Assembly (NCBI GenBank): GCA_024516035.1
Contig: CM044957.1
Coordinates: 5,643,314-5,707,313, forward strand
DNA length: 64,000 nt
Origin: Bactericera cockerelli
Taxonomy: Eukaryota > Arthropoda > Insecta > Hemiptera > Triozidae
Direction: 5' to 3'
The notes beneath the pieces were generated by a model. That model made no database searches and was not told the DNA's origin. It saw nothing but the letters and a program-made list of their open reading frames with translations. Numbering within the stretch: position 1 is the first letter of the stretch; every line of letters starts with the position of its first letter. Shown here in pieces: positions 34,115 through 45,900 of the stretch. The translations under genes were made by a program, and so were the position numbers.

Positions 34115-37100
34115 GAAGGGAGAGAGAGAGAGGGAGAGAGAGAGAAAGGGAGATAGAGAGTATGGAAAAGAACGAGGAGATAGAACGATATATTTTGGGA
34201 AAAATATACACGATAGAGAATGTGCAAGAGTCGAGGAGACATAACGTGAAAGCCGCAGAACCACACAGCGGTACTGGTTCTGGTGCACCCTGTATTTGTT
34301 TCTGGGAAGGTTGCCGCGAGCTGTTTTCATTTGACTTTAAATTTTCAAACCTTTTACGAATGGGGAAAATTGATTTCACAAAATTTTCCCGGTTCGTAAC
34401 AGCTGGCTTAGGAAGGGCGAGGAACTGAGGAGTAGTGAGGAGGGACCGAAAGGGTTGGAGAGGTGGAAAGCAGAACCGAGGATACTCAATTACTCATATA
34501 TGTTTCAACGAATCAAGAAGTTCCAATGGCAGTTGAGAGGCTTCGGATTTTCTGTCATTCCATTTGAGAGAAAAAAATTAGTCGGGGAAATCCCACTCCC
34601 GATGATATCCAGGTGTCTTAAAAGTTTTTTCCTACCTTTCAAAAAAAAAGTTGAAAGGCTTGAAAATAATTTGAAGTAAAGGAGAGATACAATCAATATT
34701 TCATATTTCTGATTTTAGTATTCTTACAAAGGGAATAACTTTCCGTTCAATAAATATACTTATACAATACAATCAATATTTCATTACTTATTACTAATAT
34801 AGAGTCAATTGAAAAAAATATTGCTTGTATCTCTCCTTTCCTAGATCAGACTGTGCCGGAAAACGAGCCGAATTTAAAAAGGCAATGTTCACTTACTTTG
34901 CACTAGATGCACCGTTTCTTAATTTTAAAGTTTTATTTTTACCAAGTCCACCGATTTTAAATTGTATAGGGTCAATTTGGCAGAGTCGAATGCCACCGAA
35001 GAAAGCATAAATTAATTTAAAACAGTGCCTCCTGGTAGATAAAAAAAAAAAAAAAAAAAAAAAAACCGACACATATATTAGTAGGAAAACGAACGGTGCC
35101 AACTATACAAAAAAATTCACTCTCGTTTTTCTGATTAACATAAACTTCAATGTCGTATGAAATGGCAAAAAACAATATATTAACAGAAAGAATTTGGACT
35201 ATTTGGTATATTAACGAACCCGGTAGCGCTACGCTCCGCCAAGTCAAAAAATAAGAATCTATAAGATATACCTACGTCAGAAGTAAAACAGTTAGGAGAC
35301 ATAAAATGTATGTACACCTGTCACATGAAGCTATTACATACATTTCTTCGACGTCTTGGTAAGTGTAAAAGCATTACCTAAATCAATGTAAATAAAAAAT
35401 CTAAACGAGCTAATGAACATGTCAGTGAAGATTTGGAACAAAATACTGAGGTAGATAATTACATACACAAGAGATAAGTCTTTCTTTGGTTCTTTAAGTT
35501 CTGGACAGCTCCCAAGTGACGAAGCTAAAACAGCTGTCCTGGGGTGTCTGGAGCTCAGAGAACTAAATCAAGTGTCGCAAAAGCATATTAACATTTTTTT
35601 TTTTTTTTTGTCTCTAAGAACATACACGTTACACAAGAGAAAGAAAGGCAGAGAGGGGGAAGAACTGAGATCACATAAAAAAATGAAGGTATTAAGTCAT
35701 TTGAGAGATTTAAAAAATTGAGAAAAAGCTATGAGTAAATAGAGAAAAGGTGCAGATTCAAGTTTTCTTTGAAGACTTGAGAGTTTAAAATTGAGAAATA
35801 AAATTGTGAGAAGAAATTTGAGGGATATAATTTGGTGAGAAAAAAATTAGAAATAAAAAATAGTAAGAATAAATTTGAGAGATATCGTAGCACAGTGAGT
35901 AGATATTTCGTGAGATTCAAAATAGCGAAAAGAAATTCGAGAAAAAATATAAAATATTCCGGGAAAAAAAAACCATCATCTACTGTTTAGAATTTGGAGA
36001 GGACATCGAATTTTAAAATAAAAAGGGCTCAAAGAGCCGCCTTAAAAAAAAAAACTCACTGGAAAATTGAGAGAAACAAATTGAGAAAGTGCAAATGTAA
36101 AAACAAAATAATACAAGAAGTTGTGATGTTAAAAAAAAAAAAAATGTGAAAAGTATACAATACATACATAAGAAATTAAGAGAGAAGGTAAAAAAAAATC
36201 TTCAAAGTAGAGAGAAGAAATTATAGAAGAGATGCAAAAAATTTAGAGTGAACAAAAGTAAAAAAAAAAAAAAAAAAATGATAGGAGATATTTTTTGTTG
36301 TTGTTGAGAAAGACATGAAATAAATTGAGAGACTAAAAATTAAAAAAAAAAAATTGAAAAGAAACAAAAGAACTTTACAGGAAACAGATGTTAAAAAAAT
36401 TCAGTGAACAGTATGTAAAACTAGGAAGAGACTTAAAAAAATGTAGTGAAAAGTATGTAAAACTGGGAAGAGACGTAAAAAAATATAGTGAAAAGTATGT
36501 AAAACTAGGAAGAGACGTAAAAAAATATAGTGAAAAGTATGTAAAACTAGGAAGAGACTAAAAAAAATACAGTTAAAAGTATGTAAAACTAGGAAGAGAC
36601 GTAAAAAAATATAGTGAAAAGTATGTAAAACTAGGAAGAGACGTAAAAAAATATAGTGAAAAGTATGTAAAACGTACCAAACAGAGTAAAGAGAGCGTCG
36701 GGGGTGACCATCTAGAGGCGAAGAAGTGAAGAGACACAAGGAGTCAGAGGTGAGAGAGAGCCGTGTGACAGAACGCCCAGAGCAAGAACAAAACAAAACG
36801 GAGAGAGGTGAGAAAAAGAGAAACACAAAAATAACATGAAGGTAAGACTGGTAAGAGCAAGAGAGTTGCATAAGGTGAGAATTTCATCGGGACCAGTATC
36901 ACAAATGTGTTTCAATGAAAACAGAAATGTTCTTTGAACCATATTTGCGGTCGTGAAAAGTACCTTTGTAAATTATTAAATAAATACTCGTGCCTACATA
37001 GATCTAAATAATTTGAAGGAAATTATACTTGGTTTTCTTTTGAAATTTTGAAAAAAAAAAAACTTCTCTTGTCTTCAAATTATTTAGATTTTTATTTGTT

Positions 37101-40100
37101 AAACCAAGAGTTGCGTATGACTATAATATGTAGATCTAAATAATTTGAAGATAAATTACTTGGCATTTCTTTGTTGTGTTATGTTTCTTCTTTTCTTGAA
37201 GAATTGAAAAATGCCTCTTTTATCTTCAAATTATAGGTTTCTATTTGTTTTACCAAGAAAGCTTCATTTATTCTTACAAAATAATGATTTTTAAAATATA
37301 AATAAAATTACAATAAGCTTTATCAATATCAATATACATAAATCAACTTCCTAGATTAAACGAAGAATATTACATACCTATATTGGGCCCAAAGCATCGA
37401 CAATTTTTTAAACTACCTCAGTTAATATTTTCTCCAATAACTTTGCCAATAATATTATTGTTATTACATCTGGGCGAGTGATAGTCTCTATCCAACTTTA
37501 GTTGGTAAGTTGGCTCGATCAACCACCATGAGAACTTGGGCTTTATCTTTACAAGCCATAAAACCCTAGGGGAACTGCAAGCTAGCCTTGCTTGTTAGGG
37601 TTTTCTGCTCTGTTCTCTGTTTATAGCCCTCTAGCGAGACACTGGTCTTCTCCCTCTTTAACGTACCCCAGCTAGACATTTGTCCATTATTTATGACCAA
37701 AAACCCTACAAACACATCACACCTAAGTAAGTAATGGAAAAAGGTTAATTATAAACACGATGAACATAACTTTGTCAGGTCTTTACTTTAAAAGCAAACA
37801 CTATCTTAGATCTACACATTATTAGCTCTACAAACATCACACTTGCGAGGTTAATAAAAACACTAATTTAAGGCGTTTTACTTTAATAGAAAACTTAATT
37901 CACTCAATTAGCGAAGCTCTAGCACACAGATAAGACATTACTTTGACGTGCAGTAGATTATACGATAATGCAACACTGTCAAAGAAGTGTGTGATTTTTA
38001 TGTAGTAGTAATTCCTCTAAAATGGGGTGGAACAGAACAATGAACAGCCTTGTTAAACTTACAGCAGCTATAAATATAAATAATCCTTTAGTAATAACAA
38101 AACTGTTTTATTCATGATGAATTTATTTATTAATAAATAATCATTTCATGTTACTTCAGTCTAGATTAGTAGACCATAACTTTTGAAAAAGACTCAATTG
38201 TACACTTGACAAGATTTTTATGATAAGAATTTATAAATGCTTCATTTCCACTTGATAATACAGTTGGGTGGAAGATATTGCCGCAAATATTTTCTTCTTT
38301 GTTGTATTTTCAATTTATTTTATTTCTTTTTGACTTGTAGTTGATTGTTAACTTCTGCAATTTTATGGTATTGGACAGCATTAAAAAGGTATTAATTTTA
38401 TTATTATTATCTTTTAAAAAAACAAGGCCGCTTAAGTAATTAAATTAAAATTATTTTCACCGATTGTAGTCTTATTATTACCTTCTACTAGTACTAATTA
38501 TTAACATCAATTTTTTCTGCATGACCACCTAATAGCTAATAATTTCACCTAAGCATCAACTGGAATAAAGGCAACTTATCTTAATCGGGAAATTTAAAAA
38601 TGGTCTCTCAATATTTACTATTACTACGTTTAAGGCTTCGCAGTTCAAAGGTCACTTTTCACTCAACTTACCAGGTTTTAAAAAAATAATAATTTAAAAA
38701 TAAATAAATAAAAAGTTACTTTCCCTCTTTCCCGCAAATTTATTCTTTGTACGCTAAATTCTATAATACCTTCCCGCGCTTTGTTCATCTAAACTTCGTC
38801 CAACTTTCTGTCTTCCCTCTATTCTTGTGAACTTTTCACTTTATTCCTTTGTTATTCTTCTTTCCCCTTACACACCCGCTCACTATCTTTTTTTTTTGTG
38901 TTGCCTTTTTTTTACCTTTTAATTTTTTCTCTACTTCTCTCTCTCTCTCTTCGTTGTAATTAAAAGTCTGCGTGTTTTCTTTTCTTTGTGTTGTTCCTCT
39001 TCCTCTCTGGTTTTGTTTGCATAATTTCATTATTTATTATTCCCGTGCAGATGAGAAAGAGAAACACACAACATTAGCCCGTCCTCGACCAGCCTTGTGA
39101 GCGATGGTCTTTTAATCAGACTACTTTTTATCATAATCAAACTACGTACTACGAAGCAAAGAAAAGAAAAAGGTAGAATCTAACACACAACAAAAATATT
39201 ATTTTTTGTGCCTGATTGAAGTCGCCATGTTGATTTTTTTTATCATCACAAATCAAACCGGATGGATCTGAATTTTCAATCAGATGGATCCGGTTTTAAA
39301 GCCAGCTAGATCCAGATTTAAAACCAATTACATCTGGATTTAACAAGGCATGGATCCGGATATAAAACCAGAATATCCAGTTTTAAAATCGAATAGATCC
39401 AGATTTAACAGCGGTCAGATCTGGATTTAACACCGGTCAGAATGTTAGACGGTTTGATTAATCTACTTCAATTGTATTTAACAATCAATAAAACATATCC
39501 TATATCTTATGGTGGTGTTTTAAATCCGGATCGTTTCAACACCAGATGTATTTGGAATCCTTAGAAGCCCTCATTTTTTTGTATTAGCTTAGGGAAAGTG
39601 TTGCTTTGTAAACAAATATATATATATATATTGATTCTAAATAAAACAATTTATCTAATCTTATCTTATCTTATTTAAAACCAAATAGTTAAGACCGGTT
39701 GGATGGTGGTGTTTTAAATCCGGATCGTTTCAACACCATACGAGTATGTATCCGGATTTAAAACCAAATAGTTATAAGACCGGTTGGATGGTGGTGTTTT
39801 AAATCCGGATCGTTTCAACACCAAATGTATCCGGATTTAAAACCAAATAGTTATAAGACCGGTGGGATAGTGGTGTTTTAAATCCGGATCGTTTCAACAC
39901 CAAATGTATCCGGATTTAAAACCAAATAGTTATAAGACCGGTTGGATGGTGGTGTTTTAAATCCGGATCGTTTCAACACCAAATGTATCCGGATTTAAAA
40001 CCAAATAGTTATAAGACCGGTTGGATGGTGGGGTTTTAAATCGGATCGTTTCAACACCATAATATGGTTATGTATCCGGATTTAAAACCAACTAGTTATC

Positions 40101-41289
40101 AGACCGGTTGGATGGTGGGTGGGTTACCTCTTCGTTCAGATTGCTGACGAGGAGCACACAGGGCTGTCCGGGGAGCTGGCCAGGTAACCGGATGGGGCCG
40201 GCGCCCAGAGAGGTGCCATTGCCCAGTCCGAAGCCGCCCAGGGGTAGACCTGTGGGGGGGGAGGAGGGGACACATGTTAAGGTACGTACTATGGAACATC
40301 AAACTTAGACCAAAAAGAGATGAAGGTATAAAAAATATGAAAATACTTGTGCACTATTATTATTAATTATAATTAGTGTTTTGTGTTTTTTGTTTTTGAT
40401 TTTTATTTCAACTTCAATGAATTTATTCCCTATTGCCACAATCAAATTTCATCAGGGGTATTGCCGTATCGATACATAGGTATCGATACAAATAACACAC
40501 AAGTATTTTGTGTTATATTCAGGGCTGCGGAGTCGGAGCCGGAGCCGGAGCTTAACATTTTTTGGTCTGAAGGAGCCGGAGCTGGAGCCGGAGCCAATTA
40601 TTTTAGTAAAGAGGAGCTGGAGCCGGAGTCGGAGCCAAATTTTCAAAAACTTGGCTCCGCATCCAGCTCTGACTTAAAAATGAATTACTAGTATTTCCTC
40701 TCTGAAAAAAGTTCCATGACATTTTTGATGAAGCCCTAAATGTGCTATGCAAACCTATGAACAAAATTTTACTCTTATTCAATATTGACCAATTAGATAT
40801 CAATTTTTTTTTTATTATTTCTCAAAAAATAATGAGTGGTTTTTTTTATTTATTATTATTATTACCTATTAAAAATAAATAACACTACTCCACCACATCC
40901 ACTATTCCAGCACCATCTAATGTAAATAATGTTCTTATGTACAATAAAATACAATACAAAATCTAAAATGTACCTAAGAGTTATTAATTTGTGATTTAAT
41001 GGTTCTAGATAAGGGGAAAAGTTATAGAACATAATGTAAGTGTTTAAACACATTTTTCGATACAACCAATGATAGGTATTCAGTTTATACTAATATATCT
41101 TAACTAAAAGGACAGTTTTAAATATTAATATAATCTTAATAAAAAGTGGCCTAACACATGCTTTGCATTATTGGCCACTTAAACTTGCCATGTTCTTAAT
41201 TTTTATTTATTAATAAGTTATTTTTTACATTTATTTTTATTTATGAAGATGTAAGAATTTGTTGAATAAAAAATAATCTTTTGAAAGTA

Positions 41290-41324
<35 letters not shown>

Positions 41325-42316
41325 CATTTTGTATTCAAATAAGATGCACAATTAGTGGAGCCAGGAGCCGGAGCCGGAGCCAGTTTTTTTCTCTTAGCTC
41401 CAGGAGCCGGAGCTGGAGCCGGAGCTAGAAAAACAAACAAAAGAGGAGGCTGGAGCCGGAGCCGGAGCTCAATAATTTTTTCGCAGCTCCGCAGCCCTGG
41501 TTATATTACATATCCAATTTACCTCTTCATAAGGCAAAGTGATCTCTTTTTAGAACATGGATAGATAGATAAAACATAGAAATATAAGAGAGAAAAAAAA
41601 TGGTTCTTTTAATCCAGGTTCGTCTGTATCAAAATTTTAGTGTTGACGATCACGTCATCTGGTGATGCTTTTTTAAATTAAAAACCCTTTCTGTCATTGT
41701 TGGAGAAATAATAAAATAAGTAAAAAAAAAATTTAAAAATATATTTCGAATTAAAAATAAGATGTTCACATATTATTGTTCATGATGTACTTTTTAAAAT
41801 GGCCTCATTTTTTTACGTATATTGCAAAAAAAAAAAAACAGAATAATTCCGATTTATTTCGGAATACATTTTTTTTAAGACTGGAAACTTTTCAATATTC
41901 TGAATTTTTAACTTTTAATGCATAAAAAGTTCATAGACTTTAAATGGGCAGAGAGGGTTTTAAATAAATAATAACAAATAATCAACGGGTTTGAAATGAA
42001 AGTTTGATGTGAGCAAGTTAAGTAGTTATGGCGTAGAATAACATCACTATTCCTGTGGCTCCATTTTTTTTTCTCTCGAGATATCATAACTCTAATGGAA
42101 TGCAAAACACAATTACTAATCGTAGTAATCGAACAGGATAATACATAATACTAACATATAGAAATAAGAGTAATGATAATGACCATCACAAAAAGAGTGT
42201 AAGCAAAGTCAATTTCACTTTCTGATTTTGACTTTCAACCGTCACGTCAGTGTTACTTTTTTAATTTTATTATTCTCATAGTTTCTTTAAACTTTGAGAC
42301 CTCGAAAAAAAGAAGG

Positions 42317-42349
<33 letters not shown>

Positions 42350-42917
42350 TACGAAACAGAACACCAAAAAATATTGAGAAATGGTTAGTAGTATTTGAGT
42401 TAGTAAAGTAACTACAGAGTGGTCAAAAAGTACCTTTCCTATGTACAAAAAAAAAAACACATACATTTGTTATATGCTAAAATGCTCTAAAATAGACCAA
42501 TGATCACATGAGTTCTAGATTAGACTACTTGACCGACATATCTTTTCACACCCTACCAAAAAAATCTCTATAAAAAACTAGTGTCTATTGCAATTTATTT
42601 TAATGTTTTCTGTCCTGTTGATCAAAAGTTATTAAATATTTACATAGGAAAGGTACTTTTTGACCACTCTGTATATGCACCCCAAGATATTATGTTAACC
42701 AAAGAAAAAAAAGAAGAAAAAAATAGCTCTCTTCATGCAATAAAATTAAAAACCACAAAACATGGAGCACCAGAAATTAAAAGACAATACAAGAACAAAG
42801 TAACGAACAATAATATAAGATGAGAGAAAATAGTCAAGGCGATCGCAATTGAGTTGATGCACATTGGAACTAGAGTACAAAAAAAACGGATGAAAAACAG
42901 AAGAAAAGAGGAGAGAG

Positions 42918-42949
<32 letters not shown>

Positions 42950-45900
42950 CGAGAAAGTGAGAAAACGATAGGAATGAGAAAGAACTTTACTCAAGAAATA
43001 AGATCTTTTAAAAAACACAGGCCAGAATAGACCAAGTAATAAAATGAATGAAGAGCAATCAAGTAAAAAAAGTTAATAAAAATGATCGTATGTACTTGAA
43101 AATATAGACGTAAATAAAGAAAGAGTAGAAGGCAACAAAAAGAAGAGAACAGAATATCCAAAGAGACAAGTATACGTAAAATAGATGTACGTACATAGGT
43201 ATCTGAGAAAGAAATTAAAACAGATGGGACAGCACTCAGCAGTAACGAAGGGAGATATTCTGAACAGTCGAAATATTTGTTGCTCGTTGTTGAAACGTAT
43301 GGGAAACGGAAATTTTCGACACTAAAGGAGACAGGGATAAGAGAGTTGATGACAGAGCGCATGAGAATACGAATAGGTTGCTTATAAGAAAAGTATAAAA
43401 CTAGGTGCACAGAAAGAAAATATAAATAGAAAAAGATAAAATTAATTTAAATTTAAAAGCAAAGTAAAAAAGAGGGATGAGGGACAAGACAACAAGATAA
43501 TTAAAATATGATGAGAGAGCAATAGAGGGATGGACAAGACATAGTTTATCAGATTTAGAGAGAAAAAGAGAGCTAAAAGATCCGATAGAAATAACATCAT
43601 TTAGAAAAGGTCGACAAACGAACAGATTTAGTAGAGTAGAACAGACTTAATTTAAATTTAAGCAAGTAAAAAGAGGGATGAGGAAAGACAACAAGATATT
43701 AAATATAATGAGAGAGCAATAGAGGATGGACAAGAATAGTTTATCAATTTAGAGAAAATAGAGAGCTAAGGATCGATAGAAATAGCATCATTTAGAAAAG
43801 GTCGACAACGAACAGAATTTAGTAGAGGTAGAACAGGACTTAGAGCAGAACAAGAAAGTCACATAGAGCTCAAAGTAGAGGAAATTAAAATGAGAGCTAT
43901 ATGACCAAAAGAGGAAAATATACAGAGAAATTCTCCTACTTAAGAAGAAGTTAACAAATGGATAGAAAGGCATTATTTAGAAAATGAAGAGATTAAAATA
44001 CAGGGAAGAGAGTCTAAGATGCGATAGAAAGAATTCTTAAGATGTAGTGAGAGAAAAAAATATACAGAAATAAGCTACAAAAGAGAATTTAAAAAGTGTA
44101 GGAAGAGAGAGAGAGAAAGAGAGATAATAAGATACATGACCCGGTAGAAAGAAAATCAGTAAAAGAGATTCTAGAAAATGTAGAGACAGCCATAGGAAGA
44201 AGAAATACTAAGATCCAATACAGAAAAACAAAGAGAAGATACTTTAGAAAAAAGTTGAGACAATCTGAGAGAAAGAGAGAGAAGAAATGACTGACCTCCA
44301 GTTGCAGCATAGTCAGCAATGGACAGATATAATCGTGAATGACCATTAGTCATTTGATTTGGCATGCAGTTATTCGTTAAGTACTCGATTAAATCTGTCA
44401 ATTGGCAACTATGCAACAAGGGGCGTATAAGGCTGACATTTACCTCCCACAGGGGACCCGGCGAAGGACGCAAGGGGCGACCCCAGGCCGTGAGGTAGTG
44501 AGAAGACACCCTGTGAACCTGTGGACACAGAGAGACAGGAGACGTCATGCGAGAGACACAGGAGACGATAACATACAGGAGACGTCAACAGAATTATGTA
44601 CGTAGGCGACGCGAACATTATTATGTAAGTAGGAGATGTCAGTATACTTATGTACTTAGGAGATGTCAGTATAGTTATGTACGTAGGAGACGTCAGAATA
44701 ATTGTTATGAATGCAGGAGACGTCAACGCAAGGGAAAAAAAACTTGGGAGTAATGAGTGGATACACATAATTGTTAGGTCAACACAGGAAGTCCCACTAG
44801 ACCAACACATAAACATTAAACACCGGATTGACAAAGAAATACGAGAACGGTGCACTGATTCGACTTCCGATAACATTTGATGATTTCGGAAGCAGAGTAA
44901 GGGCGGAATTCATACACAAAATCGAGAACTTAAGTCATGACTTAGCATTAAAAAAATATTTTAAAATTAGTTTTCCCCATCTAAGATAACGTAAAATTTA
45001 GGGCGAAATTAATACACGTTTTTTTAATACCTCTGTGGCGCTTAGTCAAGGATTGCTAAGCAATGACTTAAGTTATCGATGTTGTCTATTAATTTCGCCC
45101 TAAGACTTAGCTCCACAGAGGTATTACAATGACGTCTTTTAATTCCACTCAAAGAGTTTTTAGACTGTTCATTTTTTCTTTTCTATTTAAAGATAAATTA
45201 TCTCAACCAATTTTGTTGTTGCAAGTTCAACTTCAGTTGCGAATTCCCGTGCAACATCAGTTGTATTATCCCACTATAATTATACAGTATCCCAGTATCC
45301 AATACAAAATTATTATTATTACACCAAGATTACCAAGTAATGAGACCAACATAGATTTAACACAAAAAAAATAGATAAGACTTTTAATTAAAACAGAAAT
45401 CACAGACAGTACCAACACTAATTATTTTTTTTATTTACATATAAATATTTGTCCTGTTCGAATATATGATTTTGAATGCTCATCCTGTTTTCATTAATAA
45501 CCAACCATTCATATGTACTTTCATATGAGATAGAAGCTTTTCAACGGTTAATTTGTGTAAATCTTATCGCCAGCAAATAAATAGTTGGGCGGAAGAGCTC
45601 ACTCCAGTGAGAATCCTGCCATAAAAAAAGAAAGCCTACAAAAATCTATCCTACATACTTGATACTACACTATGTATAATGTATTTGTATACACTTATAC
45701 AGTATTGTCATTATTTTTATTTCTCTCTGTATTTAAATAATTATTGATTTGTTTTGTATATTATTGTGCCAACCATTGTAACAAATTTTCTAAAAATTTA
45801 ATACAATATAAACATGAATTCTAATTCTAAAATTCTATAATGTATATGCACGGACTAGAAATCTCATGATACATAGGTATTAGTAGTATTATTATTCATC

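Noticed and set aside
33778..34428. Overlapping Ser/Leu and Arg/Glu-rich open frames on both strands
   Set aside because: Translation of GA/CT microsatellite in a PTBP intron.
36401..36871. 156-residue minus-strand frame with [14 protein letters not shown] repeats
   Set aside because: It is the 42-bp array (14 codons per unit) plus the intron around the 34-nt exon; the true reading of the exon is [11 protein letters not shown] in another frame.
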